From positions 15,365,501 to 15,425,500 of the forward strand of contig OX485805.1 in assembly GCA_950295325.1 (NCBI GenBank): a stretch of 60,000 nucleotides of DNA. The letters are read 5' to 3'. The DNA is from Polytrichum commune. Taxonomy: Eukaryota > Streptophyta > Polytrichopsida > Polytrichales > Polytrichaceae. Made by a program: the position numbers and the translations under genes. The stretch's first letter is position 1. The number at the start of each line of letters is the position of its first letter. Shown here piece by piece: positions 35,701 to 47,543 of the stretch. Below the pieces are notes generated by a model. It had not been told where the DNA came from. It saw only the letters and a program-made list of their open reading frames with translations, and did not search any database.

Positions 35701-37647
35701 CTTTTGTCCTTGAACTAAAGACTCAAGATGGTCGTCTAAAGTGTTGAGGAATACTTAAGGGAAGACACAAGGTCTTGAGTCCTCATTGTTCCCACCATGA
35801 CTAGACAATTGGAGCAATCCATGATATTTATGTTTTCACCTATTTCTCATGAATAGTATCATAACATTTTAGAATTGTTAAATTGTGCGTTTGATTGAAC
35901 TCTAAACCATATCTTGAGAGCACATCACAAGCCCTTCTTAATAAATATTTTTACCGTAGAGGGCGCTATATTTCAACATGAATAATTCTTTCCTCCTCAA
36001 GGTTTGCCATATGTTAATCCTGCAGTGGTTGAGACCCTCTTGAATCCCACGTGGGATTCATCATGCACTAGTAAAGATGAAATCTAAAGCACTCTCTACA
36101 GTATTCCCTTATACATTTGAGATGGTCCTCTTTGCCTTGGCGTTCATTGTGGACTTTTTGTGGGTTTTTATTAAAACTAAGTTATCAAGGTTTTTGCTTA
36201 TGCTCTATCTATCTACATGTATGTGCGTGTGTGTTCTTTTTTGGATGAATTAGGGTGAGTAGTTGCAACCCTTGTATTAGCTCCATTCAAAACCAAGAAT
36301 GACCACAATGAGCCAATGTACTCCAACTTTTAGTCCTCAAAGTGGAGTGTTGGTACACATGTTAGCATCTCAATATGCTTGTCACACGTATTGTTGAGCT
36401 TTGCATTAGCAAACTAATTTACAACATCGACAAATGAACACATTTGTAGTAACGCCAAACTTGTTTTGGATGAGCAAGACTTGATACTTCTATTGTAAAG
36501 TTTGTGACCAAATCCTTGTTAGTTGGCTTTGGGATAAACAATTAGAAGTAGATGGTTCAATAAGTATTTTTTTAATTTAATGCTTGTAAAAATTCTCTCC
36601 CAAGGTTGCAGAACTGTAGCAAGGTTATAGATGCCAAAGAGTAAGAATCATCATAAAAAAATTAAAATTTTCGTAGCATAATTCAACAAACTCCGTCCAA
36701 CATGTTTATATTTTGAGAGGGATATTGTGTTTAAAAACATTCTTTAATTTTGAAAACATGATAACATTCATTGAATGGTGTTGGTCTCTGCCATTTTGTT
36801 GAGATGACGCTCAATGGAAACAATTACAATAGTAGGGTTTGGGTTTTAGGCCATATTGAACTTTAATAGGGGATTGGGTTGCAAGCGGATACGTTGGTGT
36901 TGATTAGTAGCAATGAGCCCCATTGCATGGGCATAGGGCTATTGTGTCATTTTGTACACATAGATAAAGCTAGCCATTCTAGATTCCAACATTGCAAGGA
37001 CGAAGCACATTGCATTCGTGGGTAGATGTCTACTGACATTGCTAGAAATGGGTGTCCAAATTGCTATAAATGTGCTCAATTGGTGAGATAGAAGGTGGCA
37101 ATTATATAAGTTGTTAGACCCTAAAGCAGACAAATCCATTTATGGTAACTTAAGCAAGTACACATAAGGTGTAGTACAAGTGTGATACATGAGTGGATTT
37201 TCGACACAGTCTAGAAATTTGATATCACAACATTTAACAAAAATATCACAATTAATTTCCAAGTTTTGAATTATTGTAAATTTCCAAAGGCAAGATTCTC
37301 TCCCAACCCATGTTCTCAATGTAGGTCGACTTATTTCCGATTGCTGGGAGATGAAAACTTGAGTACAATTAATGTTCTTTTCAAGGAACCCAAATCCATA
37401 TCCTTTTTACTATATATTTATTCTCATGCCGAATGAGACGGCTACATGTGTGATTCTTCATGACTTATTCCATCACATTAGAATATGACAACTACATGTG
37501 TGGAAGTTCACAACTTTAGGGAATGTGCATTACGATTGGGGGGGGGGTCATAACATCACTAAGTAACTTAGTCTAAATTTGAGTATCCCTGGACAAGATT
37601 TGTACAGTACATCCCATGGTTATATTCTCAAGGCCCACAAAACATAC
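32722..37647. other. AT-rich intergenic DNA
   Basis: Nearly 5 kb without a recognisable gene. Open frames are short and without family features. No terminal repeats were identified, and the sequence is probably old transposon debris. Confidence 0.5.
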
Positions 37648-37816
37648 CATTATTAAGCAGTGGGTGTTCGTTCATGTGGGCCTTGAGAATATAACCATGA
37701 GATGCCCCAACCTAGTGCAAATTCAGACGTAATACGAGTCTCATTGCACTAGGTTGGGGCATCCCATCGTTAGATTCTCAAGGCCCACATGAACGAACAC
37801 CCACTGCTTAATAATG
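37648..37816. mobile_element. 169 bp foldback hairpin
   Basis: CATTATTAAGCAGTGGGTGT opens the left arm and its exact inverse closes the right arm. The arms are about 73 bp with only a few mismatches and a loop of about 23 bp. It is related to the hairpin at 29424-29541. A diverged arm copy also lies just before it, near 37615-37640. Confidence 0.85.
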
Positions 37817-38217
37817 TTAGGAATGAGCACACACTGCTTTCTAATGTTATGTTATCCGAAATGGGTTTGTCTACTCTACATCCCTTAAAACTAAAGCCAT
37901 CAGTGTGTATTTTTGACAAGGTTTTTGCAAGTTTTTTATATTTGACACACAAACTTGCACACACAAAAAAAAAACACCAATTGACACGCATAATTCAGAT
38001 TTCGACATGTAGTATGACTTGTGAAGAGAAAAAACACACTTTTGAAATTGAAATGACACATACCAACAGGCATGTGACATTGAGATGACATTTTAGAAGA
38101 AATCGTAGATGTCAATTGACATTCATTTTTTTTTTTGAAAACGTCATGTGACACTATGGATTTGAAGTTGAACTTCAAATGAAATTTGTCAATCATACAC
38201 TCTGGTAGCCATAGTAA

Positions 38218-38715
38218 GGGCCACTTCACACACGAGACCGAGAGCCCATGACCATTACACTACAAGCACTCTCATTGGTGGAAAGGCGGAGCGGCTCCAA
38301 GTTTGCTTCACACTACGCTTGAGGGACCAACGGAGTATGTGAATGCAAGATGGATGTAAAGTCTACATGGATTCCTACATGGCATCGAATGGATCATGTT
38401 CCATGGTCACTTGGACTATTTTCAAACACCACCTCTTGGAGGTAGGCCTAACACAAAACTAATAGACCATGACACTCTGCATGCTCACAACCGTTGGTTT
38501 ATTCTATCTTATCATGTGTGAGGACCCGTGTGAATAGAAATTCATTGAAATAGCATTTGGTTGAGGGCCCGGTCACAAATGACTTCACGCTACACTTGAG
38601 GGTCCGTGACCACGCTACATGATGTTGGAGGTGTGGTGGGACGGCCTTTGGACACTTTCTTTTGGGCTCTCACAATTTCATGGTCACGGCTTTTGGCTCG
38701 TGTGTGAAGTGGCCC
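38218..38715. mobile_element. 498 bp Harbinger-type MITE, copy B
   Basis: The same length and termini as copies at 11429 and 56489, with TAA on each side (38215-38217, 38716-38718). The right TAA is also the left TAA of the 3.8 kb element that begins at 38719, so the two insertions touch. Confidence 0.92.
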
Positions 38716-38799
38716 TAAGGGCCACTTCACACACGAGCCAAAGGCCATGACCATGGAATGGTGAGGGCCTTTGACTATCATCCAAAGGCTGTACCATGG

Positions 38800-39295
38800 C
38801 CCAGGGAGTGCACTATTCATTAAAACCAAGCATCACGTGCGTGCATGCCCCTTATTAAAATACCCCTGTATACATTTTATTTTTGCTAAAATCAAGCAAT
38901 ATACTTACAAATCTCATTGCTTCAAAATACATTTCCATACGTACACAAGGGTCCAAAAACAAATACAGAAATTGTATATAACATGTGTACAAATGTTTGG
39001 AAATGCAAAAATATGGCCCTATTATATGTATAATATCAAATCATGGATTTTTAGTTATAAAGTCGTTACTTAGTGGATGAAAAAACACATGATTCTTGGT
39101 CCAGGTCTGACTTGAACCCGTAAACGCGTAAATGCGTACTTTACATATATTTTTCTATAGCCTCATGTATATCTACTTCTTGCTTAATAGCAATATGTCT
39201 ATTGTACGTACATTTTGTACATGCTTGTTTTAAATAATACCCCTTTTGTTCACCCACGTGTATAAATACAGTACTTGAATAGTGCACTCCCTGGG
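38800..39295. mobile_element. Nested 496 bp element with 20 bp inverted repeats and 8 bp duplication
   Basis: The ends are CCCAGGGAGTGCACTATTCA and its perfect inverse. TACCATGG flanks both sides (38792-38799 and 39296-39303). The related Harbinger copy at 31588-32721 has the same place with a single TACCATGG (inverse strand, near 32640). The 8 bp duplication fits a hAT-type MITE. It has no gene. Confidence 0.93.
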
Positions 39296-39502
39296 TACCA
39301 TGGGTGTCGGGCTACCCATTGCGTGTGGGGACGGAGCCTCAAACATAGTGTGAAGTGACAATGGACCATGTTGAGGGACCGTTGCATATTTTATTAGTGG
39401 AAAAAGTGGGGCAGCCCTGCCTCACTAGCTACATATCCTCATTCTTTCTTTTTTCACTTTCTTTTTGAGTTTTACATCGGTGAGGAAGGAAAAGATAGCA
39501 CG

Positions 39503-40920
39503 ATGGATCATATTGAGAGAAGAGGGAGGATTCTTGTTGCATTAGCTTTATATTGGTGTTTGCACATGATTGTACAACATGTGCTTGATATGCAAGCATT
39601 GGCACTCAATGGAGAATGGGAAAATGCCTTGCTTTTGAGCATTTGCTTTGAGGGTATGAAGATGAGCGATCGTAGTGTGTGGGCTTTTGAGAGAAATATA
39701 GGGTTCACCGATAGGCTACTATTGAGGTCTTTCACACAAAAAAATGTTCAAACAAAGAACTTGTGTATGTCACAACACATTCAAGTTTCTTTGTGAGAGA
39801 TTAGGTCCGTATTTGCAGAGAAAGAATATACGTATGAGAGAGACAATTTTAGTTGAGAGTAGAAGTGCAATGTCATTACAAAGGTCTGGGACTGGAAATA
39901 CTTTGTGTACTGTAGAAGAGGTATATGGGATGGCTGAAAGTACAATTTCAGAGATAGTTAGGAATTTTTGTAGATTGGTAAGAATGCATTTGCAAGAGAC
40001 TTTTATACAATTTCCAAGTCCAGCTCGGTTTAGGGAATTAGCTCAAGAATTTGAGGCCCTTCATGGAATTCCTCATATTATAGGAATAATCGATGGATCT
40101 CACATTCCGATCGTTGCACCTGTAATTGGAGGAGAAGATTATTATTGTAGAAAATCATTTCATTCGGCTTTATTGCAAGGTATAATAGATACAAAATATG
40201 TCTTTTGATATTACGAATTCGGATGGGTAGGAAGTATGCACGATTGGACATTGTTTTAATTGACAAAAGTTGGAAGAGATTGCATCAAAGACAAATTCTT
40301 AGCTTATAAGTTGGTTGGAGATTGCGCATATCCAGTGCGGCCATGAATTTACAACCCATTCAAAGGGTGTGTAGAAGGTTTAGAAGGTTATAAAACAAAT
40401 TGGAATTTCATTCAAAGTTCTACCCGTATGTGTGTTGAACGTGCTTTTGGAATTTTGAAAGGCGGATGACGCATTATTATGAGAAAAACTGATACACCAT
40501 TATGACATATGGCTAATGTAGTTGCTACATGTATTGTACTACATAATATGTGTATAATTGGAAAGGACAAATTTGATACATAATGGAGACAAAAAGTAGA
40601 GAGAGAACTAAATAGACATATAGATAGTAGATTATTAAGAGAATGACAAAAAATGAGGGTTGAATTAGCAGCAATAGGTGAGATCAGAAATATTGGTGTT
40701 ACATAAAATAATACATGAAGAATAAAAGAAGTTGACAAAGATACTGAAAATTTCTTGATAAAAGAAAATGAGAAAGATAAAGATTTATTGCTAAAGGCTA
40801 CAAAAATGCATATAGCAATAGTCAAATATTTGTGGCAGATAAAACTCCAAAAATATTCAAACGTACAATTCTGGGATATGGATACTGATTATGATATGAG
40901 TGAATAGCTATAATTTTTGT
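39503..40920 (+). pseudogene. PIF/Harbinger transposase (HARBI1-like, DDE), decayed
   Basis: Harbinger transposases cut and join element DNA through a DDE triad. The plus strand begins MDHIERRGR and shifts frame near 39790. It then continues through a helix-turn-helix region (YGMAESTISEIVRNF) into the catalytic core. The three acidic positions can be located: Asp in IIDGSHI (about 40092), Asp in MHDWT (about 40238) and Glu in ERAFGIL (about 40450). Between 40206 and 40650 there are at least seven in-frame stops. Most can be explained by single C-to-T or G-to-A changes in Trp, Gln or Arg codons. The gene cannot make an active enzyme. Confidence 0.88.
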
Positions 40921-41009
40921 ACTAAGGTTGTCATATGAGTATCAATATTTTTCAATAAATATGTTGTTTTCTGAAAAGATGAAATCAAACTAGAAGAACT
41001 ACTGACTAT

Positions 41010-42085
41010 CTATTCTAGAAATCCTTCCATTATGTCTTTAATTTTTTTATTTTTGTCTTTTATGGCGCTTGCAGGTGAATTTTGTTGTGTAGTCTGCATA
41101 CTGTAGTGGTCATCATCTTCCTGAGCATTTGTTGGTATCTGATTGACCACACTTACACAATGTTCATTCCGCATATTCATATATTCATAATACTGACATT
41201 CTCTTCTATCATGTCTTGAAATTTCATTTGAGTGTTTGTCATTTTTGTATTCCATCAGCGGAACCTTGTATTTTTTCTTACATGCCAACCAAGTTTTGCC
41301 GAAGTTGCGCAAACTGGATACTATACGAGCATGTAGTTTGATCCAAACATTCATTCATGTTTGCACACAAAAAATTATAATTGGGTCAAATACTATATCA
41401 CATAAAGTCTATCAACTTGAGAGGAGGGAACTTGTGGTCTGTGTGAGCCTTTAACCTTCCATAACGAAGAGGTCTCGAGATCCATCATCAACGCCGGCGA
41501 AATGCCGAAGTCGTCAATGGGGAGAAAGGAAGCGGGGGGACCAAGGCAAGAGGCAAAAGCCAAAGCCTTTAAAAGGGCCCAATCCGAATATGATTTTTTG
41601 CATTTATAAAAAAAATATTAATGTTTTTAATGTACGAATTCATATATTGTTTTCTTGCAAATTTTGCAAATTTTTCTTCTATCTCGCCGCGAATGGCTAT
41701 GAGCATTTCAATCTCATAATCCCGCCGTTTAATGGGGGTCTCTTCTTCATCTTCTGAATCTCCCAACTCCACTTCATCTACTTTTGTTTTTTATTTCGGT
41801 GCTCCTTTTGATTTTGAAGCTACTGTTTTACCTCTCGTCTTCTTGCCGATATTATCATCTTTCCTAGTAGTATCTTCTGCCTCTCCTTTCATGCTCATAT
41901 CTCTACTGCCTTCTACATTTCATGGCATTCGAGTTCCAATCACTTCTACATCTTCATCATTGAACAACCGAAAATGATTGCAATTTCTACTTCCTAATGA
42001 GGGTCCGTGCAATCCGAATTGTAGTTGACTCCATGACATCCCAGGAGAATTTTTGGCTTCATTGTTGGGTTTCGGAACAACTCCC
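41010..42085 (-). pseudogene. Harbinger Myb/SANT-like accessory protein, decayed
   Basis: This is the second gene of the element, on the minus strand. From a Met near 42085 it runs through an acidic and basic stretch (DSEDEEETPIKRR, NLS-like KKTRGK) with in-frame stops at about 41943 and 41792. A separate open piece (41010-41354) has the Myb/SANT pattern of such partners (FGKTWLACKKKYK, then YKNDK and a Ser/Gln-rich end). In known Harbinger systems this protein binds the element ends and brings the transposase into the nucleus. An intron may separate the two pieces. Confidence 0.6.
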
Positions 42086-42803
42086 ATGTTGCGAGAATCC
42101 TACCATTGAAGATAAAAAATTATCAAAAAAAAATCAATCAAAAAATTTCTCTACATACAACAAACTCTGAGCACTTCAACTCCAAGGCATTTGCAAGAAA
42201 TGGCCATCTGTCTTTTATTCACTAATATGCCTCGAAAAATTTATTGTTGGAAAAAATATTAAAATATTCATGCCAGCCAGTGACAGTTGTTTCACTGCCA
42301 TGGTCTGCCGGAATTTGCGTTAGGCCCACCTCCAAGAGGAGGCTTGACGCAAATTCTGGTAGACCATGCACCTTTATCCATAGCTTGCCATGTAGGACTC
42401 CATGTAGACTTTTCATTCACAAACTTTTCTTTGGGCCTTTAGACCTTCACCTCCTAGTGTGAAGTGAACTTGGACGGTCTCCGCTTTTTCGACCAATGAG
42501 ATCTCTTACTTTGCCATGGTCAAGGGCCTTCAACCTTGTGTGTGAAGTGGCCCTAAGAGGGCCTTGTCCACCGTACTTTGGCTGGAGTGGGGTCCCATTT
42601 AAATTGCTACCATCACATGCATGACTGAAAACGGGACTGTAATGTGGATACCAAAGATCAATTTATGTGGATTGGGTAATTATAGTATACTAACCGTCAG
42701 AATTATAATATACATCATGCAACCAAACATTGATGATGTGTTGGTTTTCTAGGACCCAACAATCATTTAACTTAAAGGTGTAAATTACTTGGCAGTCTTA
42801 TTA

Positions 42804-43306
42804 GGGCCGCTTTACACCTAGAGGCCAGGCCAATTCCCCTTGAGGCCGATTGCATGAAATTTCAGCCCCTTTTGGGTTGGAGGCCAGCCTCAACTACACA
42901 TTATAATAAAATTATAATGGGGGCCAATTTTTGCATATGTAAAGGTCTTAGGACCAAGAAGCTAGGCCGATTCAATAAATCTAGCATAATCTAGTATAAA
43001 GCCGTTCATAATTCCACATAATCCAATGGATGTGGTTTGTTAAAAAATCACATGTTTTTAAAAAAAAAATCTTGTATTGAAATTTGACATTGGGCCCGAG
43101 GCCAAGAATTAGCCTTCCGTTTTGGGTGCACCCAATTCAATGAGCTCGGGCCGTGTCATACCATGGATTTTTTGATTCAAATTTTATACCACCAAATTGG
43201 CCTAGCCTCTAGGTATAAAGGGGTTGGGACCGATTTTAGCCTTTTGGCCAATCACAAGTGAGGATTTCAAGCCTCTCACACAACAAAGTGGCATGTAAAG
43301 CGGCCC
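42804..43306. mobile_element. 503 bp Tourist-like MITE, second family
   Basis: The ends are GGGCCGCTTTACA and its inverse, flanked by TTA on both sides (42801-42803 and 43307-43309). The first five bases are shared with the 498 bp family but the rest differs. It has no coding capacity. Confidence 0.85.
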
Positions 43307-43319
43307 TTACATGAGGCTC

Positions 43320-44080
43320 AATCGGCGCACGATATCCTCCCCTCTATGAGCCTTTCGGGGGAGGTAGATATGGGCAGGAGCAGCTGCCCCACAAAGAAAT
43401 CAAGATTTTTTTGGACCTGACCAAATTTTTTTGTCTGCCTAGCCTGACTTCGAAAAAACCAGTGCCCGTGCATTCGTGAAGGCCAATTCCGTACAAATCC
43501 CATAGTGAGTGCAAGCAAGGTCCAAAAATCCAATACATGTGTTCACTTCCATTGAGTAAATAAGCAATTGATTGGGATTTCATTTTTGAAGTGAAACCAA
43601 TAAAACATGTAATTAAGTATGATTAACCATATTTATGTATTTATATAATTAGTTTGAATGTAAAACACATTCAAATTAGTTAAGTGTGGTTGAATGTAAT
43701 TAAGTCTAATTAATTAATTTAATCCTAATTAAGCCCAATTAAATCAAAAAGTATACTTATCAAATATATTAAGCATAATTACATGCTTTATTGATGGTTT
43801 CACTTTGAAAATGAAATCCCAATTAATTGCTTATTTACTCAATGGATGTGAACATATTTATTGGATTTTAGGCCCTTGAAGGTGAAGTGTAGTCAATATG
43901 GGATTTGTGGAGAAGTGGCCTTTAAGAATACAAGGGCAATGGTTTTTTAAAAGTCGGGCAAGGCAGGTAGAAGTTTTTGGTCAGGTCCAAAAGATCTCAA
44001 TTTCTTCATGGGGCCGCTACCCCTGTCCATATCTACCTCCCCTGAAAGACTGGTACGGGGGAGGATATCGTCTGCCGATT
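43320..44080. mobile_element. Foldback element, about 760 bp
   Basis: The outer arms contain ACGATATCCTCCCC on the left and its inverse on the right, followed inward by matching blocks for about 250 bp. The loop is AT-rich (43600-43800). It is related to the shorter repeat at 21733-21978. A target duplication was not identified, so the ends are approximate to about 10 bp. Confidence 0.75.
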
Positions 44081-45180
44081 CAATCCAACGGGTTGATTGG
44101 GAGCGGATGCCAGATGTTGGATCCCAAGTACACGGGTTATCCCATTTAGGTGTGGCATTCGTTCCGGAAACACACATGATTTTGCCAAATTTGAAAATTA
44201 ATGAGGGCTAGATTTTTTACTAAGTGACATTAAATTCATGAATACATGCTCGTTTATCATACACTTCAAAACAATAGTCCATGATCTGAGGTGGTTGTAG
44301 AGTGTACAATTTGTTTTGGTGAATGTAAGGAGGTTTCTTCTTCTTTTTTGCACTCGGTGTCACTCAATACTAAGGCATCTCCTAACACTAAGAAACTAAA
44401 GAGAGTTTGCATTGAGAGTTTTTGACACTTTGGGCTCCCGAAACCCTAGATCTTCTAGTGACACTAATTTCACATCGTACAAAAATTCAGTACAACCTTC
44501 ACTAATTTCCCACACACACTATTATTAGCCCACCCTCACTAAATGGGATTATCAATGCAATGACTTAAGAATTGCTTGAGGGATGTGATGGCCCCCATAG
44601 AATGGACGTAACATCCAAAATAATGTTATGCAACTCTCTTGATTTTACCCAAGGGTGGGTTTACATTTGGGTCCAAGTCCAAGAAATATGGAGCTCAAAA
44701 CACACCCCTTAATGAACCTTACTTGCAAACTGAAGATTGAACCCAAGCTTGAAGATTGAACCCAAGCTTGAAGATTGGTTTCTCAAATTAGGAGGAGTCT
44801 TTACTTTTCAGCGAGGACTGCCAAGATTTAACAAGAAAGTGATGCCACATCATCGCCACATCATTTTTCATACCTTGGACCCAATCCCTAGTGTAAATCC
44901 CTTTAGTCCAAAATCTTTTACTCTCAACCAATAAGATCGCTTGATTTTGGAGCGTTCTTTGGGTTTTGGACCCTAGTGGAAACGTGGAAACCCAGCCTTA
45001 CATTAGGAGCCGCGTTAAGAAAGAATTGGGTGACAACGCTCCTCATTTATTGGACGAACATTTGGACTTTGAGTGGCTATGTTAGAGCACTGTGAGCTTC
45101 GCGGGTTTGAACGGACCGCAATTATCGTCCGATCATGCGCTCAATTATCCTTGACCGTTCGATCATAAGTTAGGGGAACA
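44081..45180. other. Intergenic spacer
   Basis: No gene seen. A 19 bp unit TGAAGATTGAACCCAAGCT is repeated in tandem at 44731-44768. The last part (45090-45175) carries GACGG/CCGTT words seen in the other candidate promoters and is probably the EF-hand promoter. Confidence 0.5.
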
Positions 45181-45317
45181 ACGGGAACTCGGGGGAACTC
45201 ATGGGAACTTCGTCTCGCACCTTCTGCTGCCAACTCTCCATTGCATTACACCCTTCGCATTTGTAAACTCTAGTTCCGATCTCCAAACTACGAGCCTGGC
45301 AGATCGAATCCACACAC
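45181..45317 (+). promoter_or_regulatory. Probable 5' UTR exon of the EF-hand gene
   Basis: The pyrimidine-rich stretch ends at a strong donor (CACACAC/GTAAGTCTCCC, 45318). The matching acceptor would be TTCTTGCACAG at 47423-47433, 110 bp above the start codon, giving a leader intron of about 2.1 kb. Leader introns of this size are common in plants, but this joint is only predicted. Confidence 0.4.
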
Positions 45318-46298
45318 GTAAGTCTCCCGCTTTCTCTCGCGTCGCATGCTTCCGCTTCCGCAGTGTATCCCCTCTTTTCGTACGCAGAGTGTTTTCTAGG
45401 CTTCCTGTTACCATATTTTGGAGTGAAGGAACAGGGGAGACAACTAATGATGGTGGAACGGGATATGAAGTTAGAGCTTGCTGTCGAAGCGCGTTTGTGA
45501 TGGATTGAATGTGTTGTGGATGAGGAGAAATTCGAAAATTTATTTGGATCTCGAGTGTTTTCTGTACATGGAGGTTTTGTTGTGCATTGGGCTTTGAGCT
45601 GCAGATCCCCTGTTTCAACTCTACACTCTTTTGCGTCGTGTTGATGGGTCTAGGGTTGAGAGCACGTGGTGATGCTCTTTGTCACTTCTGAAATGTTCTC
45701 AATGGCAGTAATTTTTTGTTTCTCGATTCCGGTTGTTGCCGATCCGTCTCAAAATCTAGGTGTCTCTTTTGTTGCATGACGACAGCCATGTTGTGAGGAG
45801 AGGACATCCTTGCAATGCTGTTTGAAGATCTTTTAAGAGAGCACGTTTTGCACCAATTGTGGCAGCATTATTATAAGTGCAAAACGATTTTCTGTTCCTG
45901 AACCCTGGGATTGGTTTGGTTGTCGGGATTATTGTTGTACATTTGTTGGGGTTATATCCTGATCTTCAGCTGCCGATATCCATTTCCCTCGTGGACTGTG
46001 CGTTCATTGCTTTTGAAAACTCAATTGGAAGAAGAGATGGCTCCAATGTTGGCACTGGCGTGAATTATGGTGTTGCTTCATCTTCGAGTTGGCCTAAGTC
46101 TATATCTTAAACCGAAACCCGAAACCTGAAACGGGCATCACGAGAGTTGCAGGGCCCCTAAAGACTACTGCCTCCTCAAAGGTGAACACCAATGGGCGCA
46201 CATCTATCCCCCGGAAGTCAAGCCCCTAGGTTTCCCACATGGTTGAAAACATCCGGTTCACCCCGATACCCACACTCTGATTGGTTGCACCACTGGTG

Positions 46299-46393
46299 GA
46301 GGAGTGCACCGGAAATCTTGTGCCAGGAAGGTCACCTATCCGAGTACTCTTCCGGTCTTAGGCGGCTCAATCTCGGAGTTCCTATGGGATCCA
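46299..46393 (-). ncRNA. 5S rRNA-like segment (degenerate), antisense in the leader intron
   Basis: Read on the minus strand it follows plant 5S rRNA in order. GGATCCCATAGGAACTCCGA corresponds to the 5S word GGATCCCATCAGAACTCCGA. Next come a diverged A-box region, then GAGTACTCGGATAGGTGACC (5S: TAGTACTAGGATGGGTGACC), then CTTCCTGG and a GTGCAC near the end. The first 30 or so bases of 5S rRNA are not recognisable. It is not a functional 5S gene. It may be a pseudogene, the head of a 5S-derived SINE (a GGTTTC-type repeat tail lies downstream at about 46108-46136), or an LTR of a Cassandra-like TRIM. Confidence 0.7.
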
Positions 46394-47543
46394 GGTTGAA
46401 GCCACCCTTAGACTCAATTGGACTTCACGCTAGAGATTGAGTTTTGGCATGGGTCGGGTTGGGAACGTCTAGAGGGTTCAAGTTCTACAAGAAGTAGAGA
46501 CAACTTGCATGCCACTTCAAGCTATGCAAGGGGTCAAATTCGTTCATCATTGTTTGTACTCTCTTCGGCTTTGTGCTTCCTGAGACTGATTGGGATAGCT
46601 CCTTGGGCCTCAATTATTGAATGTGGACAGTCTGCTCGGCTCTTTCTAGTCCGCATAGAACACTAAACCATGGAGCATTGTATTTTGAAGACAGTGTTAA
46701 TTAAGTACAGAGAATGAACGTCATAAAGGCGTTGGTTGGGATATGGGCGTAAGACAATGTATTCAAGTGTACCTTTCATTTTGGCTACAAAGAGAGAATA
46801 AGTTTTTGTTATAGAGATGTGAGTTCTTTATACTGATGTCCTCCACGTGTCCCCTGCAAGAGCCTTAACTGCCTACCTATTACAAACTCCGCAATTGATT
46901 CGGAATTTGTAAGTTGATTAAGGAAACGGGAATTTACCATATGATCAGCAGGGTAGCTGGTGGTGCAGTTGGATTGTGGCATGAAAGAAACTGGAGAAAG
47001 TTGAGGATTGCATTTCACATTATTGTGATGAATTCTCAGCTCTAATAGCAGCTAACATAGGTTTTTGTGTTGCTTTCCCTCTTATCCCGAAACTTCAAAT
47101 CCCCCTAAGGTATTTTTTTATTTTCCCAGAAAATTTGTTTCAAATATGGTACATTCAAGTACTATTTTGAAGTTCCATACATGGTCTTCAGTGCCTGCAG
47201 GATTTAGAACAACCAAATGCGGCCTTTTCTCGATTTTTACCCTTTTGGAGTGTATCTTGGAGTTGCAACCAAAAGGATTGAGTGTGATGAGGTTAAAAGT
47301 GTGTAAGTGAACAAACGAAATCTCAAAAGTTGTGATTGTTTGTAGTTCTTGTGTAAATTGTCTTCAATAGTTCAATTGTTCATCTTATTTGGTTAGTATC
47401 TGACAGACATCCTACCTCATATTTCTTGCACAGGTTACACAAGCGTGTCGTGTTATAAACCTCAGTCTGAACATTCTTATCCACTAGCTGTGTAGAGGCA
47501 CGGGTCAGGGTCAGCTGAGGGGTCAAGAAGAGAAGAAGCAAGG

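Larger units (their letters stand above)
38719..42553. mobile_element. PIF/Harbinger element with decayed transposase and Myb-like gene (3.8 kb)
   Basis: The left end GGGCCACTTCACACACGAGC and the right end inverse GGGCCACTTCACACACAAGG share 16 identical bases plus weaker similarity beyond. TAA flanks both ends (38716-38718 and 42554-42556). Inside are a transposase pseudogene on the plus strand and a basic Myb/SANT-like pseudogene on the minus strand, converging, which is the usual two-gene content of this superfamily. A 496 bp element (38800-39295) is nested near the left end. The termini match the 498 bp MITEs, so this copy is the best local candidate for the lineage that once mobilised them. 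Confidence 0.85.

Noticed and set aside
46299-46393. Plant 5S mimic exon of the TFIIIA gene (P5SM)
   Set aside because: That element lies in the sense strand of TFIIIA. Here the 5S-like sequence is antisense and next to an EF-hand gene.
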